From Mycosarcoma maydis (taxonomy: Eukaryota > Basidiomycota > Ustilaginomycetes > Ustilaginales): a stretch of 64,000 nt of DNA. The position numbers and the translations under genes are program-made. Numbering within the stretch: the first letter of the stretch is position 1; each line of letters opens with the position of its first letter. This document shows positions 27,409-39,100 of this stretch, piece by piece. The notes below the pieces were generated by a model that did no database searches, had not been told where the DNA came from, and saw only the letters and a list, made by a program, of their open reading frames with translations. The stretch lies in assembly GCF_000328475.2 (NCBI RefSeq), contig NC_026483.1, positions 744,001 through 808,000 on the forward strand, written 5' to 3'.

Positions 27409-28566
27409 CTATTGCGTTGTCGGCTTATTGTACCTTTCGACGATGGTCGTCGACGGTATAGGCTGGTCGAGGGGGTCCAATAGCGCTGGTACGGGTTTGC
27501 GCTTTGATTTGGCTCTTGTAGGTTTCGAGCTGGCAGGATCGCGTGCCTTTACAAGTGATGTGATTTGGTTGCTAGCCTGCCGAGTCTCGGCTCTGGCTTG
27601 TTCGGACTGCAAGTGCGCCGTCGATCTGGATGCGTGAGAATCGTCGGACGCTCTCGCGCTTCTTCCATCAGTCGGTATGGGTTCGACAGCAAGCACTGCT
27701 CGCACCGACCGCTCTGTTGCGCTCATTGCCGATTCATCGATTTCGTCATGCTTGTCTGTGAACATTGCTCGGGCCTGTAGCATCCTGCTTCGCTGTCGTC
27801 GCTTGCGTAGGATGATCAGGGCGACCAAGCCCAACGCAATAATGCCAACGGGAACAGTGGTACCCGCTACGATCGCTTTGGTGCGTGACGAAGAACCCGA
27901 CGATTCCGGCGACTGTGTCGATGCGCGCGTCGGTGGGAGGGTCGAGTTGGTGGGATTCGAAGTTGCATCGTTGGAGGTACTGCCAAAGTCGATATTGGGG
28001 AGCGTTGCAGATGACGACAATGTAGTATTTGAAGTGGAAGGCGAAGGAATGGATATGGAAGAGCTCGAGCTGGGCGGACCAGAGCCAGACGTTGCTGGAG
28101 AATCGTCGTTTGTGGAAGGTGAGATGGGAATGGCAGAGGTTGCGTCAGTGCCGTCGCTCGTTTTGATGCTCGAGGTAGAGGAGGAATTCGAATCCGACGA
28201 GGAGATTGATGACGGCTCGGATAGCGTTGCAGCTGGTATCGAGTCGACATGGCTCTGACTTTGTTGAGAATCGCTGTTCGAGGCCCAACGAGTGTCTTGG
28301 TCGCCACCAAAATCAGCGGCTAGTTGTCCGGTACCGTTGTGCTGCTTGTCCGTGACAGTTTTGCGCTTGAAGCTGCTAACATCAGAAGCGCTGTTTGCGG
28401 CATCGGCATGCGGATCCACCCCGTTTCGTCCCGACTCTCTTGGCCGCATCGGGCAACTTGACGATCCGCAGAGGGAAGCGGAAACCAGCCCAAGGCCCGT
28501 CCACAGACACAGAGCGAGACGCATCGCCATGCATCCGCCATCGAGTTGACACCTGAGTCGAACCAT
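27409..28566 (-). CDS. Ser/Thr-rich single-pass plasma-membrane protein
   Basis: 385 residues from ATG 28566; the frame runs further upstream but without another ATG. A signal sequence is visible at about residues 13-33 (MAMRLALCLWTGLGLVSA), so the start may be the internal Met. It is followed by a roughly 200-residue Ser/Thr/Asn/Pro-rich ectodomain with several N-x-S/T sites (NGT, NSS, NTT, NST). One transmembrane helix follows (AIVAGTTVPVGIIALGLVALIIL), then a basic stop-transfer RKRRQRSR and a hydrophilic cytoplasmic tail of about 120 residues. The layout resembles fungal cell-wall stress sensors of the Mid2/Wsc type, but there is no WSC domain or other recognised motif. I do not recognise a named family. 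Function is unknown; a mechanosensing or adhesion role is speculative. Confidence 0.7.
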   Translation of the reverse strand: MVRLRCQLDGGCMAMRLALCLWTGLGLVSASLCGSSSCPMRPRESGRNGVDPHADAANSASDVSSFKRKTVTDKQHNGTGQLAADFGGDQDTRWASNSDSQQSQSHVDSIPAATLSEPSSISSSDSNSSSTSSIKTSDGTDATSAIPISPSTNDDSPATSGSGPPSSSSSISIPSPSTSNTTLSSSATLPNIDFGSTSNDATSNPTNSTLPPTRASTQSPESSGSSSRTKAIVAGTTVPVGIIALGLVALIILRKRRQRSRMLQARAMFTDKHDEIDESAMSATERSVRAVLAVEPIPTDGRSARASDDSHASRSTAHLQSEQARAETRQASNQITSLVKARDPASSKPTRAKSKRKPVPALLDPLDQPIPSTTIVERYNKPTTQ

Positions 28567-29523
28567 GCTAGCCACCTGGCTGACGTACAAGCAACACCAG
28601 CGAAGGTGTCGTGTCCCTTGGCTTGAGATCCACACGAAGCGTTGGCAAAAGGAAGGCAGGCCAGGATGCGAGAGGAGGGAATTCACGCAAGCTCTGGTTG
28701 AGCTCACCTCTTATATGCTCTCGTTGCTTGGTGGGGGTGCGTAGCTGAGTGTTTGCTTACGGCTGAATTGAGCTATGGGTGGCGCAAGTTCGAGTGGGAC
28801 GCAAAACCGATGCTGCAGAGATATGAAGGACGACGGACGGTGCAACAATCGGGCGCTCACTTTGTTTGCATGTGCAAAAAGGCGGCAGATACATTTTGGC
28901 ATTGATAACGAGCTCGGATCGCTACAACCATCGTTGCCCTGGTGGCACGGACCTCACTCGGCATTAGTTCACAGGCTTTTCTTTGCGAGAGATCAGCTAG
29001 GGCAGGATGGTGGGGCTGTGTGAAAGACAGCTCGCTCAAGCACGTTCCAGGTAATCGACGATGCTTCTCAAGCTGATCTCACTGGGAACGTACTTTCAGG
29101 TTGGAGCTGAGGACGTTTCATGTTAGGCTTGTGCGTCGCTCACCGAATCACGAATGGCGGACACGCACAATCGTGAATCCTAACTCTCGAATGCATCGCG
29201 GAATGCACGCTGTAACAAAAAATTTCGTGATTATTCACGATTGTGGTCGATCGGGAGGGATTCTCGGCTGAAGCATCGGAGGTGCGATCTACAAGATCGC
29301 CTAGCCAATTCGAGGAGCATACGTATGGTGACTGTGCCGTCAGTCACACGTCATGGAATTCGTATCGATCGGCGACCGAGGCTGTCGCCGCACTGCGTAC
29401 AAGATGAGCCTCGTTCGGAGCCGTGTTCGGATGAGCAACGGCAGCTCTGAGTGGCTCACCCGTCTGTTTAGGGGGAGCAAAGAAATCTTGAGGCGCCCAA
29501 AAATCAAGCAAAAACGCGGGAAA

Positions 29524-29544
29524 ATCGTGAATCACGAATCGTGA
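29524..29544. repeat. Heptamer triplet, alternating strands
   Basis: atcgtga, atcacga and atcgtga abut exactly. The middle unit is in the other orientation, but the 7-base register is kept. Confidence 0.8.
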
Positions 29545-30580
29545 ATGAAAACTAAAGAAAGGCTAGCTTGGGCTAGCTTGGCTGGCTCAAAGCTGTTCAC
29601 AATTCGTGATTGTCTCGGCACGCACACGCTGTAAAGAATTCACAGGATTGTGGCTTACTCGATCACCTGCAGATAACAGCCACCCACCAAGCCCAACCAA
29701 GCACGAATTGCCAATGGATTCACGCCACGGTCCAAACGCATGCCTTATGTCTGTTGACATCATGTGAGCCTGAATCATCTGCCAGGCGTGCTAACGAGAC
29801 GCGGATCAGCGCCAGATAAGTTACAGCTCCACCAACATGAGAGCGATCCATGAGCTGGGCGAGGTGGTGGTGTCGTACCTTGACTGAAACAGGAAAGGCA
29901 ATCACGAATGCAAAGCGCATCGCTATCAGATCGCAATCGAGGTATCGTAGAGCGGCGCTGCCATCGTTGGTGAGAATGCAGCTGTGAGTTGACAATCAAC
30001 TCACGACGAAAGGCGACAAAAGGTAGTGCAACGAGCAGCGTGACGAGCCGAGCCGAGGCAAAGCAGTCCAGTCACCCAAGACTGCCAACAGAAGCAAGTC
30101 ACGAGTTGGAAAGCGAATCGTCTTTTCTTCGAACGAGATGCAGCGGCGCTTGCGGCGTCGGCCGCTGTAATCAGCTAACCAAGACTGATCGCACAGCGCA
30201 AGCGCCGACTTTGTCCGCAGTCGGCGAATTTTGAGCGTTGACGCGCCAAGTGCCTAATCTGTAGTAATAACAAACAAAGACACGAGACGAGCCAAGGACG
30301 CGAGACCCTGAGCAGCATTCACGATTCGTGATTCAAGAGATTCGTGATGCTGGTTGCTTGATTCGTGCTTAGCAGTTGTCAGTGACGCTCAAAAAAGCAT
30401 GCTCAGCGCTGACTCAGACTCGAGTTTCGATTGGAATTTTGTACCAGAGCAGCTTTTGCTACGGGCGGCACACGGTAGGTGGGATCGAGTCGAAATGCTA
30501 ACAAGGAGAGCACAAGATTGACTTTTCGTATCGGTCGGGTCGACGCTGATGTGTTTGGCACGATCACCAATCAATCCTCA

Positions 30581-30622
30581 GTCGTGAGTCGTGAATCGTG
30601 AATCCTCAACCGTGAATCACGA
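30581..30622. repeat. Six consecutive heptamers, mixed orientation
   Basis: gtcgtga, gtcgtga, atcgtga, atcctca, accgtga and atcacga follow each other without gaps. The fourth unit is degenerate. Confidence 0.8.
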
Positions 30623-31254
30623 ATGGCTGCTGTCAGCCGTATCAAATTTCAACTCCGTCCCAGCTGGCTATAGTTAGAGCTGCTTTTGAGCGACTGACTT
30701 AGTCACGAGTGTTTTTCAACGTAAGTTAACTTATTGCCAACCATGAACCAAAGCACACTTACAGTAAGTTAGGTTTAATTATTAACAATTACTTTTCTCT
30801 CGAGTTATATAGATTTTTTACAGTTTTTTATGTTTAATTTGGTTTCGGTTGGAGGCCTCTTTGCCTCGCATTACTCGTGACTTTATCGTTCTTTGCTATG
30901 CTCTTTGCTTTGGCTGTGGCGTTTTCAGCTGGCACTCAAGACCGCGTAGGCGTGTGCGTGCGCGCGTGCAGTTGGTAAGTTGTAACCCTAACACACGCGG
31001 GTTTTAGGCGTGAGGCGTATGTTGCTTGCTACTCTGATACACGATAGGCGCGAGTCAGCGGGAGTGAGTGCGTTGAGCGTCTGTCGCAAGCCTTGCTACT
31101 CACTCCGCCGTGCGTCGCTTTGGGACAAGCAAGCGTTCATCGCAAATAACGACATCTCTCACTCACCTCTTTGCTCTTGGTCATCGTCGACCCTTGTTCC
31201 CCGCACCCACACTAGCCACGCTCACCTTTTCATTCTCGTCCCTTCATCTTCCAG

Positions 31255-31354
31255 NNNNNNNNNNNNNNNNNNNNNNNNNNNNNNNNNNNNNNNNNNNNNN
31301 NNNNNNNNNNNNNNNNNNNNNNNNNNNNNNNNNNNNNNNNNNNNNNNNNNNNNN
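31255..31354. other. Assembly gap (100 N)
   Basis: Exactly 100 unresolved bases, the conventional placeholder for a gap of unknown size. The sequence on both sides is pyrimidine-rich non-coding. Frames that read through it are artefacts. Confidence 0.99.
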
Positions 31355-31762
31355 CTCTCTCATCCCACCGTCGCATTCCTGCTGCGTTTCTTCGCTCTTC
31401 TTCTCAGCCTCTTGGCTTTCCAAGCTCGCCTTTGGTCTCCTTGAACATTCTTGCACAAAGCATGGTGATCTCTGCCGTCTGCTAATCCTCCGCTTCGCTT
31501 CAGCTTCCGTGTCTGCTTTGGCTTATCGTCGTCCGCTTTCGCAACACGTCGACGCCCAACCGATTGCGTGCTCAGTTTCTTAGATCCAGCTCTCGATTGT
31601 TCAAGTTGTCGCCCCGCCCTGCCCCGCACGTCGCCTCGACTCCTCATCGCTCGTCGTCTTGCATTGTATCGCCAATAGCCCTCTCATCGGTCCTGCAATT
31701 CTCTCCGTCCATTTCGTATCACATCCGATCTTGCTTGCGATAAAGCACCTCACGTATACACA

Positions 31763-34700
31763 ATGGCAGCCACACTAAGTGCACAATCGGCTTTGCCGAA
31801 CCAGCCAACCTTGATGTCACGCCAGACCTCTTCGCCGCTGCCCGATCTGGCATCGCTCCCCACCGATTTCCTCGATCACCTGCTGTTGGTCACACAGACT
31901 CTGGTCAATTCCAAACCGCCACCTGCCGTGCTGCGTGCCATGTCGCGTGATCCAACACGCAAGGAACAGTCTTCGTCCAGTGCGTATCTCGGAACCCCTT
32001 AGTCTCTTCCTCTACATAACTTTCCACCTCACCTTGATGCTAACAATTCCATCCTCATCTTGCCTTCCCCCCCTATGCTCTTCATGCAGACGGCGACCTA
32101 TTCGAGGCCCATTTGGCTGACGACGTCGCGTCGATTGACCTCGACGACCCCACATCCCATGCCGAGGGCATCGTTAGCCTGCCTCTCCCCCAATTTAATT
32201 CAGCGCACAGCGATGAGCGCACAAAGGCCATCGAAGAAAATCTTGCAAAGCTTGCAGAGCGTCTCTGGCGCGCAGAAGATCATCTCGAGGTCGTCGCTCG
32301 CAGCCAGGAAATCGTACGCACCCCCGGTGCCGAGGAGCAACCTGACGACCCCAACCATGCGCGCAATCTCTTCTTTGGCAAGCCTTTCCCCTATCCGCTC
32401 TCTCACGCTCAACCCCAGAGTTCCACCTATCCGCTCAGCTACCCGCTTGGCATGGGTCTCAATGGCCCAGTGCTTCTTGGCGGCCAGCACTCCCGCACCG
32501 ACGACCCCATCTCTTCCTTTGAGCGCTACAACGACGAGAGCGGCCTCTCGGCCCAAGAAGAGCTGCGCCTGCTCAAAGCTCAGGTTCAGGACATTGCCCG
32601 TGTCTGCAAAGCCGTCGCGTTTGGAGACCTCTCCCAGCACATCACCGTCCCCGTACAAGGCCACGTCATGGTCGAACTCAAGGACATCATCAACCAAATG
32701 GTAGACCGTCTTTCACATTTCGCAGCCGAAGTCACTCGCGTATCGCTTGAAGTAGGAACCCAGGGCAAGCTCGGTGGTCAGGCCGAGGTGCATGGCGTCG
32801 AAGGCACCTGGAAGGAACTCAAGGACGTCGTCAATCGTCTCGCTGCCAACCTCACCAATCAGGTGCGAGGTGTTGCACTCGTCACAAAGGCCGTCGCTCG
32901 CGGCGATCTCTCCCAAAAGATCGAGGTTGAAGCCGATGGCGAGATCCTCGAACTCAAGGTTACCATCAATGTCATGGTCGATCAACTCCGCCATTTCTCC
33001 ACCGAGGTCACCCGTGTCTCGCGCGAGGTGGGCAGCAAAGGTCAGCTCGGCGGCCAGGCCAACGTACCCGGCGTCCAAGGTGTCTGGAAGGAGCTCACCG
33101 ACAACGTCAATCGCATGTGTTCCAACCTCACTGGTCAGGTGCGTTCCATTGGCGTGGTCACCACCGCCGTCGCTAAAGGCGACCTCACCAAGACCATCGA
33201 CATTGACGCCGAGGGCGAAATGGCCCAACTCAAGGACACTGTCAACTCGATGGTCGGCCAGTTGCGCATCTTTGCCAGCGAAGTCATCCGCATGTCCATG
33301 GAAGTCGGAACCTACGGCAAACTCGGCGGTCAAGCGCACGTGCCCAACGTCGAAGGCACCTGGAAGGATCTCACAGAGAACGTCAACAAGATGGCCGACA
33401 ACCTCACCTCGCAGGTACGAGAGATCGCACGCGTCACCAAGTGCGTAGCCGAAGGTGTGCTCACTGAGTTCATCAATGTAGACGTCAAAGGAGAAATCCT
33501 CGACCTCAAATTGACTGTCAACAACATGGTTCGCCAACTCAAGACGCTCTCGGACGAAATCATCCGTGTCTCCGTCGAGGTTGGCACCGAGGGTCGCCTT
33601 GGAGGACAGGCCAAGGTCAACGACGTCAAGGGTCAGTGGCAGGTGCTGACCGAGCGAGTCAACATGATGGCCAGTAACCTCACCACCCAGGTGCGCTCCA
33701 TCGCCACCGTCACCACCGCTGTAGCGCGCGGCGACCTCAGCAAGACCATCAACGTCGAAGTTCGCGGCGAGTTCCTCGACCTCAAGCTCACCGTCAACAA
33801 CATGGTCGAATCCTTGCGTACCTTCTCGTTCGAGGTAACCCGTGTCGCCAAGGAGGTCGGAACCGAGGGCAAGCTCGGCGGTCGCGCCACCGTGCTCGGC
33901 GTCGGCGGAACGTGGAAGGATCTCACCGATTCAGTCAACACCATGGCCGCGAATTTGACGCTTCAGGTGCGTGCCATCGCTTACGCCACCACTGCCGTAG
34001 CGCGCGGTGATCTCACGCAAAAGGTAACCATCCCCGTCTCTGGCGAGATGCTCGACTTGGTCAACACGATCAACAACATGATTGACCAGCTCAGCTTCTT
34101 CGCCTCCGAGGTGACGCGGGTCGCACGAGAGGTGGGTACCGAGGGCAAGCTCGGCGTACAGGCGCAAAAGAAGGACATCGAAGGCACATGGGGCGAGATC
34201 ACGGACAATGTCAACATCATGGCCAACAACCTCACCTCACAGGTGCGTGCTTTTGCCCAGATCACCGCCGCCGCCACTGACGGTGACTTTACCCGGTTCG
34301 TCACCGTCGAGGCGTCTGGTGAGATGGACTCGCTCAAGACCAAAATCAACCAGATGGTGTACAGCCTGCGCGACAGCATCCAGAAGAACACGGCCGCCAG
34401 GGAAGCCGCCGAGCTGGCCAACAGGTCCAAGTCCGAGTTCTTGGCCAACATGTCGCACGAGATTCGAACGCCGATGAACGGCATCATTGGTATGACGGCG
34501 CTCACGCTCGAGACCGAGCTCTCGCGCTCACAGCGAGAGAACCTCGTCACCGTCTCGACGCTCGCCGGCAATCTGCTCGCCATTATTGACGACATCCTCG
34601 ACATTTCCAAGATCGAAGCTGGTCGCATGAACGTAGAGGAGATTCCCTTTTCGCTGAGGGGCATTGTATTTAGCGTACTTAAGACGCTCTCGGTGCGAGC

Positions 34701-35943
34701 GACGCAGAAGAAGCTCAATCTCATGTACGAGGTGGCTCCCGACTGCCCAGATCCGCTCATCGGCGATGCACTTCGACTCAAGCAGATCATCACCAACCTC
34801 ATCGGTAACGCGGTCAAGTTCACAGATGCAGGCGGTCGCGTCGCACTCAAGTGCAAGCTCTCCAAGATGGTGGGTAGTAACCAAGCCATGCTCGAGTTCT
34901 GCGCTTCTGACTCGGGCATCGGCATCAAGCAGGACAAGCTCGACGTCATCTTCGACACCTTCTGCCAGGCTGATGGCTCGACCACGCGAAAGTACGGAGG
35001 TACAGGCCTCGGATTGTCGATTTCCAGACGGCTCGTCAACCTCATGGGAGGTGATTTGTGGGTGCGAAGCAATTATGGCAAGGGCTCGGACTTCTTCTTT
35101 ACCATGGTGGTCAAGCTGGACCAGATCTCGCCGGACCAGGTCAAGGAAAAGATCCGCCCGTACACAGGGCGCAACATCTTCTATCTGGATACGCTGCACG
35201 ACAAGACGGGTGTACAGGCCATGATCGAGGATCTTGGCTTGAAGCCGTTTACCGTGCACAGCGTCGACGAAGCGTCACATCGCAAACGTGGCATGCCTCG
35301 CATCGACGCCATCATCGCCGACTCGCTCGCCGTGGTCGAAGACCTGCGCAACGTCGAGCACCTCCGTTACATCCCCATCAACCTCGTCTCGCCGGCACAG
35401 CTGACGCTCAACCTGACGTACTGCTTGGATCACGGCATCAGCTCGTACATCAACACACCCACCTCGGTCGCCGATCTGTATTACGCCTTGCTGCCCTCGC
35501 TCGAGTCGTCAGCAGCGACGCCGACGGAGGGATCCAACGAAGTGACGTACGACATCCTGCTCGCCGAAGACAACGTGGTGAACCAGAAGCTGGCGTGCAA
35601 GATTCTCACCAACCAGGGACACAAGGTGGATATTGTGGACAACGGACATTTGGCGGTGATGGCGGTTAAGAAACGTCAGTACGACGTGATCCTTATGGAC
35701 GTTAGCATGCCCGTCATGGGAGGCATCGAGGCGACAATGGCGATCCGAGAGTTTGAAAAGACGCTCGGCGACGAACAGGTGCCCATTGTCGCCTTGACCG
35801 CGCACGCCATGTTGGGTGACAAGGAAAAGTGTCTGCAGGCCGGAATGAGTGCGTATGTCTCGAAACCCATCAGGCGGGTCGAGTTGATCAGCACGTTGCA
35901 TTCCTTGCTCAGCCAGAAGAAGAGTGTCGGTGGGAAAGTGTGA
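31763..35943 (+). CDS. NIK1: Group III hybrid histidine kinase with HAMP repeat array (Nik1/Os-1/Hik1 type)
   Basis: Exon 1 31763-31979, intron 31980-32089 (110 nt) and exon 2 32090-35943 give 1356 residues; the join is in phase. Residues about 250-830 form an array of 92-residue HAMP-linker repeats; the GKLGGQA-type word recurs at 32761, 33037, 33313, 33589, 33865 and 34141, exactly 276 bases apart. Next are the dimerisation/H-box ([18 protein letters not shown], phospho-His at about 862), N-box and G-box ATPase motifs ([25 protein letters not shown]) and a C-terminal receiver domain ([19 protein letters not shown] with phospho-Asp about 1276, ALTAHA, KP). In fungi this cytosolic kinase signals through Ypd1 to the HOG pathway and is the target through which phenylpyrroles and dicarboximides act. 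All catalytic residues are present. Confidence 0.96.
32761..34230 (+). repeat. 276-bp coding repeat array (HAMP modules)
   Basis: Six copies of a 276-base (92-codon) unit within the histidine kinase, marked by G-x-L-GG words at equal spacing. DNA identity between units is moderate and protein identity high, so this is an old, constrained duplication rather than a recent expansion. Confidence 0.9.
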
Positions 35944-36185
35944 ATGCACAAGTGCATCTGCCGGAAGAGGCAGAGAGCCAGAGAGTCACACTGGAGATTG
36001 GTTGCACCGTTTCGTATAGTACTCGTGTTGTGTTTGTATTCTCATCATTCCTGATTCGGTCGGTTGCGAAAAGACGATTTATGAACACACGACAACCGTG
36101 AATGCGATGCATGTGGAGGATGGGTGAAAAGAGATGCGGGGGTGAGGTGTGAGTGTGTGATTGCTACGAGGGGGGGGAGAATGGA
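35944..36185. other. Convergent 3' region, histidine kinase / GH31
   Basis: 242 bases between stop codons; both transcripts must end here or overlap. A G-run (gggggggg at about 36171-36178) lies just outside the GH31 stop. Confidence 0.4.
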
Positions 36186-39100
36186 TCAGGACCAGTGGAT
36201 GACGGATTGGGTGAGGGGGATGGCTAGGTTAGTGATGTTGAGCAAGGACCTCTTGGGATCCCAGAGGAAAGAGGTGGAGGAGGAGTTGGCGGTGACGCGG
36301 TGGGGTTGATGATTGACGTTGAGGACGACGATGTAGGAAAGCGGCTGGATGGGGAGGTAGGAGCCTTGTAGGTTGATGTGGATAGTGTTGTTGCAAGCGT
36401 GGACGGTGAGGGTGGAGTTGGGGCTGGGGGCGGGTGTCGTAGTGTCGTCGAGGTAGAACGACTGGCTTGCCGAGGCTTGGTTGTTGAGGTTGACGATGAG
36501 CGCGTAGGCGGACTGTGCGGTTTCGTGCACCGTGTATGCGGGCATTGAGTGAGTCAGCAGAGCGCGACCCGGTCGAAGATGCACATTGATCGTACATAAC
36601 GGTGCGTTGACAGCGACGTGTTTGTTGGGCTCTACATCCAACGCCGTCCAATCAAACACGTTTCGCCAGCTTCCGCCGGCGCGTGGAAAGAGCGCATTGA
36701 CATGTGTCACATTCGGCTCCAATACCGGACTCACCAAGAGGTTGTCTCCGAACAAGAACTGGTGCGCGTAGTGGTTGGTCTGTTCAAATACCTCATCGAA
36801 CTCGTACCATATGGCGCGAATTGCCGGCTCGCCACTAGCGCTCGACCTCGCCATGTGCGAGTACAAGCTGGGCAGCAACTCGTACCTCTTGCTGATAGCA
36901 ATCCGCGAAGCATTCGCGACACTGTCCCATCGGAACGGTTCCTGCGCGATCGCCCCGATCGTATTGTGATTGCGCATGAACGGCAAAAACGCGCCAAGCA
37001 TCATCCATCGATTGCAAAGCTCTTCGTCCGTGTTCCTATTGAAACCGCAAATATCAGCGCCGATAAAATGGATTCCAAACATCTGGAACTGCAACACGCC
37101 GTCAATCGACTGCGCCATGCCCGCGCCCGCCTTGTACGCCTGCTGACCTGGTAAGATGGTCCATAGCGCATAGTTGTCACCTAACCAATGCCCGGTGTAT
37201 CTTCCGGCTCCAGGGTACGTGGAGCGCGAGATAAGGAACGGCCGTTCGTTGGGTCGAATCGTCCGCAGTGCCTTGTAGAAATGCTGTTCCTCCAACGTCC
37301 CATCGAGGTTGTGGACGTCGTAGACGGCGCGCGAACCGTCGGCGCTTACCGCGTCCATAGCTACCGTTTTTTTGTCCAGATTCACATTCAGGTCCGTCTC
37401 GCTGATGTGGATTCCGTTGTGGATTGCATACGGGGGGTTCGAGAGGTATCGCACCGATGCGTTGGCGTATCGATAATGCGGATCGTGTGAACCGAACTTA
37501 TTGCCCTGATCCCTGTCTTGACGTTTTGGCAGAACAGAATCGTGCTCGCGACGCACCAGAAGCGAACGCCGCCTCTGCTCGGCATCGTTGTTCTGCACGC
37601 CCTCCTGGAACGTATAGCTGCCGTTGACCGTCACGTTACCGGAGCTTCCCCACGTGAGATTGTCGTACCCTTGCGGCCAACCGGCGACACTTGTCGCCGC
37701 AGTATACGCCGGTGTATCCGACAGATTCGTCTCGACACCTGCCGCATTACCGATTACAAAGCTCGAAGGCTCGTTCATGTCCAACCAGATGCCTGAGAAG
37801 TCGACGATCTCGCTAAAGTTTCGGATGGCCTCGGTCCACCACTGCGCCGCATTCTCGGCCTGTTGATCGACAAAGCTCGTGTAGCCGGGCCACACTTCTC
37901 CAATGTACTCGGTGTGATTTCGGTTCTTGAGGAAGACGTCGAGCTCGTCACCACGCGTTCCTGGGTAGTACGTGTCGCTGGCGTTGGTCGGCGCTTTGGG
38001 AATCGCCATGTCAATGATCGGCACGTAGTGCTGGTGGTTGTCGCGAAGCTTGCGGATCATTTCGGCGAATTCGGATTGCGCAAAGCGCTGGGGATCGGTC
38101 GTGAAATCGCGAAACTCTTGCAGGTAGTCAATGTCGTTCCACTGCACCTCGAGAGGGATATTGTGCTCGCGCATAGCATCGATAATCGCCTGGGTGTCAG
38201 AGACGTTCGTGTAGCCCCATCGACACAGATGGAACCCGTACGCCCAGTAAGGATGCAGCACCGGGTTGCCGATAAAGTTGACGTACTGCTGAATAGCAGA
38301 GTTCGGGCTGTTGCGTCCGTTGGAAGAACCCGAAAAAAATCGCAGATCCATCGTGCCTCCTATAGCACGGTATTGGATGAGCCCGCGTCGAAGCAGCACG
38401 TCCATTCCGCTCGTGCTCGTAAACGACACTGTATGCGTTCTGAGCTTTCCGTCAGCACCGCGTCGCGCCTCGGTGTACACTGGATGGTATCCGTACATGT
38501 TTGAGTCAACCGGCGTGCCCGCATCCAGCGTGAAAAACGGCTGCAGCGTCTCATCCGGATCGCGTCGAAAGCTTCTCGACACGTACTCTCCCAACCCATA
38601 CACATTCGCATCCTCAGGCAGAGCTGACGAGAGCTGCAAATACTGGTTCTCGAAGATCAGCTCGTGCTTGGGCATAGCCGTCGAGTTTCGCTTCGTGTCG
38701 CTGGCGACGTTACTCATCCCCTGCTCGTAGGTAGGGATGTTGGTGGGGCGCGTGTCAAAGATGACCTCGTCATTCGACTTGCGAGTGATCCAAAAGGCCC
38801 AGCTGCCATCCGATTGCCTATCGTTCTCTGCCGTGTGGTGGAAAACAAGGTCGCTGTTCTCAGCGGTAACGCCATCCTGAATCTCAGCCGGGTCGTCCGA
38901 CGGCCGGTCGTAAATGAGACCGTTGGGTAGCTGATACTGGTGTTTCGCCGTGTCGTAGATGTGCACGTGGAGCTGATGCTTCTTCTCGTACACGACTGAC
39001 AAAGTCAAATCGGCAATGTCGACTCCGTAAGCATTGCACGCTTGGCCTGCCAGGCTAAGCTTAGCGGTAAAGCCATACTGCGACTGTACCGGTCCGCCGA

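Larger units (their letters stand above)
28567..31762. other. Long intergenic region with repeats, AT-rich patch and assembly gap
   Basis: About 3.2 kb between divergent genes. No credible coding sequence. It contains heptamer clusters (29524-29544, 30318-30350, 30581-30622), a short duplicated ggctagcttg (about 29563-29583), an AT-rich palindrome-bearing stretch (about 30719-30845), the 100-N gap (31255-31354) and then a long pyrimidine-rich leader (31355-31762) typical of a strongly expressed fungal 5' UTR. Missing sequence in the gap may belong to the histidine-kinase promoter or leader. Confidence 0.5.

Noticed and set aside
30979..30992. Telomere-like taaccctaac
   Set aside because: Only about one and a half units of the CCCTAA repeat, not a telomere or internal telomeric array.
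31010..31583. Open frames reading through the N run
   Set aside because: They exist only because unresolved bases contain no stop codon.
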